From positions 62,001 to 126,000 of the forward strand of contig CAKNRQ010000001.1 of assembly GCA_930990965.1 (NCBI GenBank): a DNA stretch of 64,000 nt. The letters are read 5' to 3'. Made by a program: the position numbers and the translations under genes. Origin of the DNA: an uncultured Clostridia bacterium. GTDB lineage: Bacteria > Bacillota > Clostridia > Oscillospirales > Oscillospiraceae. Shown one piece after another: positions 34,814 through 43,567 of this stretch; position 1 is the first letter of the stretch, and each line of letters opens with the position of its first letter. A model generated the notes under the pieces. The model saw nothing but the letters and a program-made list of their open reading frames with translations. It did not search any database and was not told the DNA's origin.

Positions 34814-36055
34814 ATGGAAAAAGCACTCATAGGCTCCTGCATCATTGGCCAGTCAGGCGGCCCCACCTCAGTAATCAACTCCAGCGCATATGGCGTAATC
34901 CGCACTGCGCTCGACAGCGACAGCATCACCCGTGTTTTTGGTGCCGCTCACGGCATCAAGGGCGTGCTCGATGACAAGCTCTACGACATGGCCGAAGAAG
35001 ATGCCAGGGAACTGGAGCTGCTTATGAACACTCCGTCTTCCGAGCTGGGCTCCTGCCGCTACAAGATGGCCGATCCCGACGTGGACGACACGGATTATAA
35101 GCGTATTCTCGAGATATTCAAGAAATACAATGTGCGCTATTTCTTCTACAACGGCGGCAACGACTCTATGGACACCTGCGACAAGATCAGCCGCTTCATG
35201 GAGAAGAGCGGCTACGAATGCCGTGTAATGGGCGTGCCCAAGACCATAGACAACGACCTTTACAACACTGACCACTGCCCCGGCTTTGCCAGTGCCGCCA
35301 AGTATATCGCCACGAGCTGCGCGGAGATATACAAGGATGCCCACGTCTATGACACCGGCATGGTCTGCATCATTGAAATTATGGGCCGTCACGCCGGATG
35401 GCTCACGGCAAGTGCTGCGCTTGCAGGCCTTGCCGGCTGCGCCCCGGATCTCATATACCTCCCTGAAACCGACTTCGACATGGAGAAGTTTGTCGAGTCC
35501 GTTGAGCGTATATACCGCGAAAAGGGTAATTGCATTGTCGCTGTGAGCGAAGGCGTGCACTACGCCGACGGCAGCTTTGTCTCCGAGGCCAAGACCAGCG
35601 CCACCGACGGCTTTGGACATGCCCAGCTCGGCGGCCTTGCCGGACTGCTTGCCGCTGTTGTCAAAGAACGTACCGGCGCCAAGGTTCGCGGCATTGAGCT
35701 CAGCCTGCTACAGCGCTGCGCCGCTCACAGCGCCTCCGCTGTCGATGTGGAAGAGGCTTTTATGGCCGGCAAGATAGCTGTTGAGAGCGCCGTCGCCGGT
35801 GAGACTGGCAAGATGGTCGCCTTCAAGCGCGCCGAAGGCGTAGACGGCTACAAGTGCGAGTATGTGCTCGTTCCTCTGACCAGCGTGGCCAACTATGAGA
35901 AGAAGGTCCCCGCCGAGTGGATTACCCCCGACGGCACCGGCGTAACTCAGGACTTCATCGACTATGCTCTACCTCTCATTCAAGGCACCGTCGAGCGTCC
36001 GACCGAAAACGGCATGCCTCGCTATGCCAGGCTCAAGAAGGTCCTTGCGAAGTAA
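34814..36055 (+). CDS. pfp: 6-phosphofructokinase, probably PPi-dependent
   Basis: 413 residues from the ATG at 34814, with GGAGG 9 bases upstream. It has IGQSGGPTSVINSS, YNGGNDSMDT (an Asp where ATP enzymes have Gly), GVPKTIDNDL (Lys typical of PPi users), CIIEIMGRHAGWL and a 413-residue length, all as in PPi-dependent PFKs. It phosphorylates fructose-6-P reversibly. Together with the divergent fbaA it forms a glycolysis module. Confidence 0.9.
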   Translation: MEKALIGSCIIGQSGGPTSVINSSAYGVIRTALDSDSITRVFGAAHGIKGVLDDKLYDMAEEDARELELLMNTPSSELGSCRYKMADPDVDDTDYKRILEIFKKYNVRYFFYNGGNDSMDTCDKISRFMEKSGYECRVMGVPKTIDNDLYNTDHCPGFASAAKYIATSCAEIYKDAHVYDTGMVCIIEIMGRHAGWLTASAALAGLAGCAPDLIYLPETDFDMEKFVESVERIYREKGNCIVAVSEGVHYADGSFVSEAKTSATDGFGHAQLGGLAGLLAAVVKERTGAKVRGIELSLLQRCAAHSASAVDVEEAFMAGKIAVESAVAGETGKMVAFKRAEGVDGYKCEYVLVPLTSVANYEKKVPAEWITPDGTGVTQDFIDYALPLIQGTVERPTENGMPRYARLKKVLAK

Positions 36056-36070
36056 TCAACTACCAAAACA

Positions 36071-36102
36071 AAATAGGGCTCTGCAATAGCAGAGCCCTAT
36101 TT
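36071..36102. terminator. Bidirectional terminator between PFK and cotJC
   Basis: AAATAGGGCTCTGC and GCAGAGCCCTATTT form a perfect 14-bp stem with a 4-base loop; TTATATTG follows on plus. Confidence 0.85.
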
Positions 36103-36127
36103 TTATATTGTATAATGCAGTCGAAGC

Positions 36128-36724
36128 TTATCTGTCGAACGCCGGGTTGATCGCATAAATGTTCTTCTGGTCCAGCTTCTCACTGGCCAGACGCAGCGCC
36201 TCTCCGAAACGCTGATAGTGCACAATTTCGCGCTCGCGTAGGAAGCGTATTACGTCACTGACATCCGGATCGTCGGAGAGCCGCAGGATGTTATCGTACG
36301 TTACCCTGGCCTTTTGTTCTGCCGCCATATCCTCGCTCAAGTCTGCTATCACGTCGCCTTTCACAGCAAAGCAGGCGGCGTTGAACGGGGCTCCAGAGGC
36401 AGCAGTTGCATATACGCCTGCGGTGTGGTCGACGAAGTAGTCAGCAAAACCGCCGTCCTTTATTTGTTCAATCGTCATGTTGCGGGTTAGCTGGTGCACA
36501 ATGGCGCCTATCATCTCGAGGTGGCCCAGCTCTTCGGTGCCAATATCGGTCAATAGTCCCTTGAGCTCGGGATACGGCATGGAAAAGCGCTGGCTGAGAT
36601 ACCTCAGGCTTGCACCCAACTCTCCGTCGGGGCCTCCGTACTGAGTTATTATCGCCTTTGCAAGGGCCGGGTTCGGATTTTTAATGCGCACGGGGTATTG
36701 AAGTTTCTTCTGATACATGAACAT
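36128..36724 (-). CDS. cotJC: Spore coat protein CotJC (manganese-catalase-like)
   Basis: 198 residues, ATG at 36724 with AAGGAGGG 7 bases upstream. It has the Mn-catalase-like features GELGASLRYLSQRF, DIGTEELGHLEMIGAIVHQL with metal-binding Glu/His, and a C-terminal ATSGAP-like ATAASGAPFN. CotJC is an inner spore-coat protein made in the mother cell. It begins 3 bases after the cotJA-cotJB fusion gene. Confidence 0.92.
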   Translation of the reverse strand: MFMYQKKLQYPVRIKNPNPALAKAIITQYGGPDGELGASLRYLSQRFSMPYPELKGLLTDIGTEELGHLEMIGAIVHQLTRNMTIEQIKDGGFADYFVDHTAGVYATAASGAPFNAACFAVKGDVIADLSEDMAAEQKARVTYDNILRLSDDPDVSDVIRFLREREIVHYQRFGEALRLASEKLDQKNIYAINPAFDR

Positions 36725-36727
36725 AGC

Positions 36728-37168
36728 TCAGCCCTCCTTGACGTAATCCCACGGCCACGGCTCGTTAAGCCAGTTGAAATTGGGAGCATAGGCCATATCA
36801 CTGCGTTGCATCGGGCCGTATTTTGAGGCATATGTGTTGCGGCCTTCCTCGTAGAGCTTGAGCATGGACTGGTAGGTCTCAAAGGCCTCTGTGTCGTCGG
36901 CATGGGTGTCAAGATACAGCGCCAGTTCGTTGCATACGAAATCCAGCGCCATGAGCTCACGCAGAGGCGTGGTACTCGCCGGCATCTTGTTGACTATATT
37001 CATAAACGGCAGGTCGAGGCCGGGAAAAAGCGTGCCGCGCGAAAGCGCCTCACCGCTCTCATAGGCCGGCTGGCTGGAAGCCTGCGCCGGAGTTACCGCA
37101 AGCCCCAGCGCCGAGCAGCCTGGCAGAGAGCCCTGCTTATAGGTGCACTCGGTGTTGTTCGTATCCAA
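36728..37168 (-). CDS. Fused spore coat protein CotJA-CotJB
   Basis: 146 residues. Residues about 30-62 match CotJA (EALSRGTLFPGLDLPF). Residues about 66-146 match CotJB (LRELMALDFVCNELALYLDT, YGP, then NEPWPWDYV). In Bacillus and most Clostridia these are two separate genes; here they are one frame with no internal start. It is upstream of cotJC. The fusion would make the CotJ sub-complex with fixed 1:1 stoichiometry. Confidence 0.85.
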   Translation of the reverse strand: MDTNNTECTYKQGSLPGCSALGLAVTPAQASSQPAYESGEALSRGTLFPGLDLPFMNIVNKMPASTTPLRELMALDFVCNELALYLDTHADDTEAFETYQSMLKLYEEGRNTYASKYGPMQRSDMAYAPNFNWLNEPWPWDYVKEG

Positions 37169-37251
37169 TATTTCTGCCTCCCATTTGGAATAGAGGGCTG
37201 CAGCGCCCTCAAGGCATAATATGCTCGCACACCACCGGAGGTCAATAGAAC

Positions 37252-37273
37252 GCCCCGGTCCATAGACCGGGGC
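37252..37273. terminator. Hairpin between sdaAA and the cotJ genes
   Basis: GCCCCGGTC and GACCGGGGC form a perfect 9-bp stem with a 4-base loop. A T-run (TTTTTT) lies before it on minus rather than after, so it is a weak minus-strand terminator. Confidence 0.45.
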
Positions 37274-37279
37274 AAAAAA

Positions 37280-38161
37280 TCACTTTTTGGGGCCAAAAAC
37301 TTGCATTCGCAGGCGTTCACCCGTCGGCGTTGCAGCCAGGCCACCCTTGGCTGTCTCCCTGAGCGCACAGGGGATGGAATTGCCAACCTCTCTCATGGCG
37401 TCTATACACTCGTCGGCCGGTATTTTACTTTCAATACCAGCCAGGGCCATTTCTGCCGAACTGAAAGCTATAGCTACGCCCGAGACGTTGCGCTTGATGC
37501 AGGGTATCTCTACTAATCCGGCAACCGGGTCGCAGACCAACCCCAACTGGTTCTTTATTGCCATGGCGCAGGCATGGGCGCACTGCTCCGGCGTTCCTCC
37601 CATCAGTTCCACGATAGCAGCTGCGGCCATGGCGCTTGCGCTTCCGCACTCGGCCTGGCAGCCGCCCTCGGCTCCGGACAGGCTGGCTTTTGCCGCTATC
37701 ACCATGCCGAACGCTCCGGCAGTAAAGAGCGACATGACTGCCTCACGCCTAGTACATCTGCCCTCGGATGCTAGGGATACCACAGTCCCCGGCAGTATGC
37801 CGCAGGAGCCAGCCGTCGGAGCCGCGACCACCTTGCCCATAGCCGCATTGTTCTCGCTCACAGCCAAGGCTCTGGCCATAGCTCGGTTTACAAAGCCGCC
37901 GCATACACCGCCAGATGAGGCATATGCCCACATTTTGGCCGCGTCGCCGCCCGTCAAATTTGATGTGGAACGGAGTTCCGGATTCATACCGGCTTTGACG
38001 GCGCTCTCCATAACCGCAAAGCGTTCTTCCATTCTGCGATAGAGCTCTTCACGCGGCAACTCCATGCTCTCAGCCTGGTCGTCCAACACGAGCTCAGACA
38101 ATTTGCAATTTTTCGCGTGCGCCGCCCGGCAGAGCTCTTCTATGGATTTGTATTCAAGCAT
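37280..38161 (-). CDS. sdaAA: L-serine dehydratase, alpha subunit
   Basis: 293 residues from the ATG at 38161 (AGGGG 7 bases upstream; an upstream GTG at 38176 is in frame). The conserved cysteines for the 4Fe-4S cluster lie in GGVCGGF, AGSCGILPG, EGGCQAECGSAS and IPCIKRN. It makes pyruvate and ammonia from L-serine. It follows the beta-subunit gene with overlapping or adjacent coding. Confidence 0.94.
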   Translation of the reverse strand: MLEYKSIEELCRAAHAKNCKLSELVLDDQAESMELPREELYRRMEERFAVMESAVKAGMNPELRSTSNLTGGDAAKMWAYASSGGVCGGFVNRAMARALAVSENNAAMGKVVAAPTAGSCGILPGTVVSLASEGRCTRREAVMSLFTAGAFGMVIAAKASLSGAEGGCQAECGSASAMAAAAIVELMGGTPEQCAHACAMAIKNQLGLVCDPVAGLVEIPCIKRNVSGVAIAFSSAEMALAGIESKIPADECIDAMREVGNSIPCALRETAKGGLAATPTGERLRMQVFGPKK

Positions 38162-38172
38162 ATCCTCACCCC

Positions 38173-38832
38173 TCACATTGCTCGTATCAGTATGGCTCTC
38201 TGTACGGGCGCAAGCGAGCGCAGCTCGTCCATGAGCTCATCTGAAACGTCGCCGTCGACTTCGATAGTCATAAGCGCCTCGCCGCCCCGGTGCTCCCGTG
38301 AAAGCCGGAAATTGCCGATGTTGACTCCTGATCCGGCCATGAACTGAGTGACTGCGGCTATAGCTCCGGGCTTGTCCAAATGGCGCACCAGAACAGTGTT
38401 ATACTGTCCTGTAAAGGATACAGACATGTCATTTATACCCGTTACAAGTATATTGCCGCCACCAACTGACGCGCCCTGTACCACGACATGTTCGCCGCTT
38501 TTACCCGTCAGAGTAATTCGTGTGGTGTTTGGGTGGGCGCCGGGTATCTCTGTCTCTACAAATGTGATTTCAAGCCCTGATTCGGCGGCCAGTTCCAGTG
38601 AGCGGCGTATACGCTCATCATCTGAATCCATGCCCATGATGCCGGCTGTGATAGCCTTGTCAGTGCCGTGGCCTCGGTACGTCTGTGCAAAAGAGCCGGA
38701 CAGTTCCACCTGCGCGCGAGCGGCGTCTTCGCCTAGCAGCTTCCTGGCTATGCGCCCGAGCCTCACCGCTCCGGCCGTGTGTGAGCTAGACGGCCCTATC
38801 ATAATCGGGCCTATTATATCAAATACGTTCAT
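38173..38832 (-). CDS. sdaAB: L-serine dehydratase, beta subunit
   Basis: 219 residues from the ATG at 38832 after GGAGG. It has NVFDIIGPIMIGPSSSHTAG, the beta-subunit hallmark, then GHGTDKAITAG, and a C-terminal ACT domain (DKPGAIAAVTQFMAGSGVNI) that may bind serine. It is the first gene of the pair. Confidence 0.94.
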   Translation of the reverse strand: MNVFDIIGPIMIGPSSSHTAGAVRLGRIARKLLGEDAARAQVELSGSFAQTYRGHGTDKAITAGIMGMDSDDERIRRSLELAAESGLEITFVETEIPGAHPNTTRITLTGKSGEHVVVQGASVGGGNILVTGINDMSVSFTGQYNTVLVRHLDKPGAIAAVTQFMAGSGVNIGNFRLSREHRGGEALMTIEVDGDVSDELMDELRSLAPVQRAILIRAM

Positions 38833-39071
38833 ATTTCCTCCCATGCACACACTGTTGCTTTTTAGTTTAGCATACCAGAAACAAGGCTATTCGTCGAGTG
38901 CAAATTAAAGCGTAGGCAAAACTGCATTCTCGCATTTGCAAACGCTAAAAAGGCTCAAATTGCAATGGTCTGTCTTTACTGTACAAAGCACGAAAACGGC
39001 AGCTTTGATTTTTCAAAGCCGCCGTTTTGCTGCTCCCGGGGTAACAGTTTCAGTTTGGATAACTGTATGAG
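38833..39071. other. Spacer between sdaAB and the SH3-like gene
   Basis: No gene seen. An imperfect hairpin AAAACGGCAGCTTTG/CAAAGCCGCCGTTTT at 38993-39028 (one mismatch) with TTTT on minus is a likely terminator for the BlaR1-region operon. No clear sdaAB promoter was found. Confidence 0.5.
38993..39028 (-). terminator. Terminator after the BlaR1/SH3-like genes
   Basis: A 15-bp stem with one mismatch and a 6-base loop, followed by TTTTCG on the minus strand. Confidence 0.65.
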
Positions 39072-39671
39072 TCATCCGGCCTGGGGATATTCAACGTCCT
39101 CAAAACGTATCCAGCCACTCCAGCCACCAAAAGTCCCTGCGACGTGGACGAGCCCATGTTCATTCGGAGCTTTATCGTACAGTCTGTATGTGTTTGCCGT
39201 ACTCAGTTGCCACGGGGCTGCATTGCCGTTTTCGTCGTACACCTGAGTGCCATCGCGCGGTATAAACGGGCCGGATATCTGAGCTTTATTCTCCTCGGTA
39301 TAGGCGCTGCAAGCAGAACTGGGCACCCAGCCAACGTTTCGACCGGCTTTACTGATTGTAAACCTTATGAGCAGCCAATCTCCGTGTGTATCCAATACTG
39401 TACAAAGCTCTTTTTCAATGGGCCAGCTTATAACATGTCCCTCCGAGTTCGGATCGCTAAGCGCACCGCTGTAATTTACAATAACCTGCGTGGATGCGCT
39501 ATCTGGACTGCTGTCCAGTTCCTGTAGCGACCAGTCTAATCCTGCGTATATCGGAGACCACACAAATATATAACTATGTCTGTCGCCGTCGGTATCCGTG
39601 TATGAGAAGCCGCGAGACCAGAGCATTGAGCCTTCAAACCGGTTCAGCAGCGAGGAGTGAGCAAAGCTCAC
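39072..39671 (-). CDS. SH3-like extracellular-type domain protein, possibly the detached end of the BlaR1 gene
   Basis: 199 residues if started at GTG 39671. The frame is the same as the BlaR1-like gene upstream and is separated from it only by that gene's TAA and ten sense codons; there is no ribosome site or signal peptide. The content includes ELCTVLDTHGDWLLIRFTIS and VHVAGTFGGWSGWIRF, which look like SH3-type beta strands. It may be a translationally coupled gene or the C-terminal domain of a longer sensor cut by a stop codon. Which is true cannot be decided from the sequence. Confidence 0.5.
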   Translation of the reverse strand: MSFAHSSLLNRFEGSMLWSRGFSYTDTDGDRHSYIFVWSPIYAGLDWSLQELDSSPDSASTQVIVNYSGALSDPNSEGHVISWPIEKELCTVLDTHGDWLLIRFTISKAGRNVGWVPSSACSAYTEENKAQISGPFIPRDGTQVYDENGNAAPWQLSTANTYRLYDKAPNEHGLVHVAGTFGGWSGWIRFEDVEYPQAG

Positions 39672-39701
39672 GTATACGTCGCTGCCGGCAAAGTTAGTGC
39701 C

Positions 39702-42275
39702 TTAATCACGCGGTATTGTTTGAATATCCAGCGCACCGCCTGGGGTCATGTCCGAAGTATTCAGGTAATATCGGTACGGGTTGCCGTCTGAGCCGACGAA
39801 TATGAAGCCGAAGCCGCCGTGCGTGCTCAAATCTGTGCGTATAGTGACGGACTGTCCGGCGTCAAGCCTCTGTGCTGAATACAGCCTGTCACCCTCATAT
39901 GGTTCAATGTAACCGCTGGAGTAGTCCAGGGCAACTATGTAGAGGCTATTTATACTCTCTCGGGCGCAGAGCGAAATATCTGTGCTGCCGCCGGCGTCTA
40001 TTGTGGCTACATTGCCGTAGGCAGCGGCGGTTGAGCTGTATGCGTAATCCAGCAGCAGCCCATGCCCGGTGTTCGCAGCAGTATTGGAATCGGTATCGTA
40101 GCCAAGTCCGGTTGGCGTAACCGTCAAACGCCCGTCGATGATATCCAGCCTATAGGCATATTCGTTGTAGTCGCTGTTATGTGTGCGTATGCCCGTATCG
40201 GAATGTCCCTCTTCGTCCAAGGAGAGTTCTATGAGCACAGCGGCGTTCGGAACATATGTTAAGTGGTGATCTATTCTGACGTCCTCAGGAGCTAACCAGG
40301 CTATGTCATCCTCTATGTCAAACACTCCGCATAAATCCAACTTGTTCTCCACATAGAGCAGCACTGTGTTCTCACCTATTTCTCCTCCTGCCTCAAAACC
40401 TTTGCTGGTCAAAGTAAGGGTATCCCAGAACTGCGCCAGGAGCTCGTCAGTGGCCAGAGCCACATGGACGCCGCCGGGCAGGTCGATAAACTCACTGCTT
40501 CCGCTCCACGGCTCCGGTATGTGCCAGTTGCCTTCAACATGCTCATTATTGACAGTCTCAAGGCCATTCGGCGTGGTATACACAAATTCTACACCGCTTT
40601 CTGTGACAACCGGTGTGCTGGCTGTGTATGACCCATCAATTTCGCCGTTGTCAGGAGTGAAATGAAAGCCGTAAAGTGGGGTTGTGACATTGGTATTCCA
40701 AGTGAAATAGCTGCTTCCGTTACTCCTGCTTACTGCGGCGTAGGCCGTACCTGTTGGAGAAACGGCGAATCCGGTAATTATCCCCTCATCTCCTGTCTCG
40801 CCCAGGCGCATATACACCTCAGGCACTTCCGTCCAGCTCTTGCCCCCGTCTTCTGTCAGCCAGACGCGTACTGTTTGTGAAGTCGTTTCACTGCTGGCCC
40901 AAAGTATCCAGCCGTTGTTGGCCGTGGAAAAGCCCGTGAGCGTGTAGCCGCCATCTGGCAGCAGTATAGATGCGACTTCGGTACGGGCATACCAGTCCTC
41001 TCCCCTATTGCGGCTAACCCATGACTGGATTGTACCTCCATCCATAAAGCTCAGTGCTACAACCGTGTCGCTCATAAATACTCCCGGGTGTCCATTCACT
41101 GGCAAGCCGACACTCACAGTCTGGGTATCTTTGTAGTGAAATACCAGCGTGCCATCACTGTCTATACTGTAGAAGTTACCAGTATCATTGCTGACAATCT
41201 CTCCGTTTGACATGCGGGCAAAGGCAGTTGGATCTTTGAGGTAGGCATTCGGATCAGTCACCAGGTTTTTGTCCCTGGCTCCGGTAAATGTACAGATTAC
41301 AGCTACCAAAACCAGTACGACGGCCGCAAAGACTGCTGCAACCCGGGTCTTAGGTGCTTTGGCTATGCGTTTGACACGCTCTTGTATGGCACGCTTACCA
41401 CCGGACATGGTAGTGGCAGCCCGAAACATCCCGGCATGCCCTGTCCGACTGTCGAGCATATCTACGAGCGCCCTGCCGTAATCCAACCTCCGGTCATCTC
41501 CCAGTGCCTTCACGCAGCTTTCATCACAGGCAAGTTCAGCATCTGAACGTGACAAATACGCCGCTATCCAGACAAAGAGGTTGAACCAGTAGACACACAG
41601 CAACACGCACCTCAGTAGGGTCCAGATGTGGTCTCCGTGCCTATAGTGCATCTGCTCATGCAACACAACCATCCGCGTTCGTTCTTCGTCTTCAAGTGCT
41701 GCTGTGCTTATGTATATGCTCGGGCGAAACAGTCCGAACAGGCACGGAGACGGCAACGTATCTACTAGATAAACACGCAGCTCCACCCCCACTATCTCCA
41801 CACAGCGCCTCTCGCCGCGCAGCTTTAGGTACATGCGGCCGTTGACTGCGAGCAGATATACGGCCATAACAGCCGTGCCCAGCAGCCAAATTGCTCTCAG
41901 CAGCATTTGCGCATCTGGTCTATGTCCCGTATTTCCCGGGGAATGCACTGCTCCACTGCCACCCTGCTGGGTTTCAGTATCCACGGACCCAACGCCGGAT
42001 GCGCCATGCAAACCGACCTCCGGAGTGGCGGGAAGCACAATCTCACTTTCCGGCGGCTCTAACCGAAGAGCGGGAGTTTCCTCAATATTTGCCCTGGGAA
42101 CAACATTCATAACGCTCATGGCGCTCGGTGCAAGCTCCAGCGGAAGAAGCAGCCTCAGTGCGGCGAGCAGCCACAGGGAATATATAAAGACTGCGCTCAC
42201 GCGGTTTTTAAGCAGTGCCCGAAGCAGTATTATTATGCAGATGAGTACGCTTGAAGTTATCAGGACCTCTGACAC
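39702..42275 (-). CDS. BlaR1/M56-family sensor peptidase with propeller-like ectodomain
   Basis: 857 residues. The N-terminal part has membrane segments and the M56 zinc motif VVLHEQMHYRHGDH (His206, Glu207, His210), then SDAELACDESCVKALG. After a membrane segment near 315-335 the outer part is not a penicillin-binding domain but carries Asp-box repeats (SRNRGEDW, TEDGGKSW) and other beta-rich segments, suggesting a propeller. By analogy to BlaR1/MecR1 it would sense something outside and cleave the BlaI-type repressor encoded just upstream. No beta-lactamase gene is nearby. Confidence 0.85.
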   Translation of the reverse strand: MSEVLITSSVLICIIILLRALLKNRVSAVFIYSLWLLAALRLLLPLELAPSAMSVMNVVPRANIEETPALRLEPPESEIVLPATPEVGLHGASGVGSVDTETQQGGSGAVHSPGNTGHRPDAQMLLRAIWLLGTAVMAVYLLAVNGRMYLKLRGERRCVEIVGVELRVYLVDTLPSPCLFGLFRPSIYISTAALEDEERTRMVVLHEQMHYRHGDHIWTLLRCVLLCVYWFNLFVWIAAYLSRSDAELACDESCVKALGDDRRLDYGRALVDMLDSRTGHAGMFRAATTMSGGKRAIQERVKRIAKAPKTRVAAVFAAVVLVLVAVICTFTGARDKNLVTDPNAYLKDPTAFARMSNGEIVSNDTGNFYSIDSDGTLVFHYKDTQTVSVGLPVNGHPGVFMSDTVVALSFMDGGTIQSWVSRNRGEDWYARTEVASILLPDGGYTLTGFSTANNGWILWASSETTSQTVRVWLTEDGGKSWTEVPEVYMRLGETGDEGIITGFAVSPTGTAYAAVSRSNGSSYFTWNTNVTTPLYGFHFTPDNGEIDGSYTASTPVVTESGVEFVYTTPNGLETVNNEHVEGNWHIPEPWSGSSEFIDLPGGVHVALATDELLAQFWDTLTLTSKGFEAGGEIGENTVLLYVENKLDLCGVFDIEDDIAWLAPEDVRIDHHLTYVPNAAVLIELSLDEEGHSDTGIRTHNSDYNEYAYRLDIIDGRLTVTPTGLGYDTDSNTAANTGHGLLLDYAYSSTAAAYGNVATIDAGGSTDISLCARESINSLYIVALDYSSGYIEPYEGDRLYSAQRLDAGQSVTIRTDLSTHGGFGFIFVGSDGNPYRYYLNTSDMTPGGALDIQTIPRD

Positions 42276-42277
42276 GT

Positions 42278-42655
42278 TCAGTCCCCCTTCGCTCGTTCCA
42301 GGATTTCACGCAGCTCTTCTATCTCGCTCTGTGAAAACTCACCTCCCTCAACAAAACTTACAAACAACTTCGCAAGCCCACCGCCGTAGACTTTCTCTGC
42401 CAGCTTTTTTGCGGCGGCTGAACCGTACTCTTCCCGTGTCACAGTCGGCTCGTAGTAGTATACCTTTATTCTGGTCTGTACCAGTTCTCCCTTTTTTACA
42501 AGCCGTGTCACAAGAGTTTTGATAGTAGACGGGTCCCAGCCGGTATATGCCAGCGCCTCTCGGATTTCCCCCATATTCATGGCTCTGCCTGCTGACCAGA
42601 GCGCGCGCATGATTTCCAGTTCAGATGCGGATATTCCCTTTTCTTCACGTGACAT
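42278..42655 (-). CDS. BlaI/MecI-family repressor
   Basis: 125 residues from the ATG at 42655, with GAGAGGTG upstream; longer frames run through the promoter. It is the winged-helix type: SASELEIMRALWSAGRAM, then GWDPSTIKTLVTRLVKKGEL, and a C-terminal dimer arm with the acidic EIEELREILERAK. It would repress its own operon with the M56 sensor via the TACAnnTGTA sites at 42677-42737. Confidence 0.93.
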   Translation of the reverse strand: MSREEKGISASELEIMRALWSAGRAMNMGEIREALAYTGWDPSTIKTLVTRLVKKGELVQTRIKVYYYEPTVTREEYGSAAAKKLAEKVYGGGLAKLFVSFVEGGEFSQSEIEELREILERAKGD

Positions 42656-42676
42656 GGTTTCACCTCTCTGGTAAGC

Positions 42677-42737
42677 TACACTTGTAACCTTGTTTTCACT
42701 ATACCAGTCAAAGCTACATTTGTCAACCATGTATGTA
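42677..42737 (-). promoter_or_regulatory. Promoter and operators of the first BlaI-BlaR1 operon
   Basis: On the minus strand: TTGACA (42726-42721), 17 bases, TATAGT (42703-42698). BlaI-type sites: TACACTTGTA (42677-42686, exact TACA-nn-TGTA) downstream of the start site, TACATTTGTC (42715-42724) over the -35, and TACATACATG (42737-42728, minus) upstream. Confidence 0.75.
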
Positions 42738-42759
42738 ACTTTAGCGCTTTAGTTGCTGC

Positions 42760-42788
42760 TTGACAAGCGGCAATCGAATAGTTATCAT
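42760..42788 (+). promoter_or_regulatory. Promoter of the B3/4-domain gene
   Basis: TTGACA (42760-42765), 17 bases, TATCAT (42783-42788), 48 bases before the ATG at 42837. Confidence 0.75.
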
Positions 42789-42836
42789 ATGCTACGTAAA
42801 TCCCGATGCTGTAGCCTGGGTAAAGGAGGATATGTT

Positions 42837-43496
42837 ATGCTTGAAATCAGAAAAACAGCGGAGTTGGCAGCGAGGAATATACCGATTGGGTTTGTAGAAG
42901 TGCGCTATCCGGAACGTGATGCCTGGCACACAGACGAATTTCGTGAACTAGCAAAGCGTGAGCTCAATGAGACCCGTGAAAAGTATAAGGACTATGATCG
43001 CAAAGCCGTTTTTGGGGAAAACCCCTATTTCCGCTTTTTCAGGAAGTTCAAGAAGACCTATCCTGTAATGCTTCAGTTCGAATCCATAATCATAAAAGGC
43101 CAGGACTTTCCTTTCGATGAGCCCGTGACAGAGGTTCCATACCTGCTGGAACTCACCACCTGTGTTCTGTCCGGCACACATGATGTGGATCGCGTTGAAG
43201 GCGCCCTGGAGCTATATTCCGGGACGGACAAGACCCCGTTTGTTGGTATGCACGGCCGTGACCAGCACACATATCCAGGAGACCTGGTCGGCCGCGACGA
43301 GCTTGGTATAATACTCAGCGAAATTGCGGGAGCCGATGACCGCACCTGTGCCCGTCCGGAAAGCCGTCATGTTTTCTATCCCGTGTTTGGCACTCCTGAC
43401 ATGCCCGTGGATGTCATAAACGCTGCCATAGAGAAGCTGTGCGGATATATCAGCGTCCTTGCACCGGACGCTCAGGTTGAAACTATTGTTCTCTGA
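42837..43496 (+). CDS. B3/4-domain protein (PheRS-beta-like)
   Basis: 219 residues from the ATG at 42837, after AAGGAGG; the longer frame upstream crosses the promoter. It has the B3/4 fold seen in PheRS beta chains and in stand-alone proteins: YPVMLQFESIIIKGQ, VPYLLELTTCVLSGTHDVD, and a C-terminal VFYPVFGTPDMP. Stand-alone B3/4 proteins may edit mischarged tRNA or act in other small-molecule roles; the function is unproven. Confidence 0.8.
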   Translation: MLEIRKTAELAARNIPIGFVEVRYPERDAWHTDEFRELAKRELNETREKYKDYDRKAVFGENPYFRFFRKFKKTYPVMLQFESIIIKGQDFPFDEPVTEVPYLLELTTCVLSGTHDVDRVEGALELYSGTDKTPFVGMHGRDQHTYPGDLVGRDELGIILSEIAGADDRTCARPESRHVFYPVFGTPDMPVDVINAAIEKLCGYISVLAPDAQVETIVL

Positions 43497-43505
43497 GCCT
43501 AATTC

Positions 43506-43540
43506 AAAAGCGGACCGCCGGTAAAAGGCAGTCCGCTTTT
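43506..43540 (+). terminator. Terminator after the B3/4-domain gene
   Basis: AAAAGCGGACCGCC pairs with GGCAGTCCGCTTTT (one mismatch), 7-base loop, then ATT. It may also serve the convergent biotin ligase gene. Confidence 0.75.
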
Positions 43541-43567
43541 ATTCATCGCTATTGCATAATAATTATA

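Noticed and set aside
37280..38832. Single-chain serine dehydratase split by a frameshift
   Set aside because: The two-subunit form is normal in Clostridia; both genes have proper starts and the junction has its own ribosome site.
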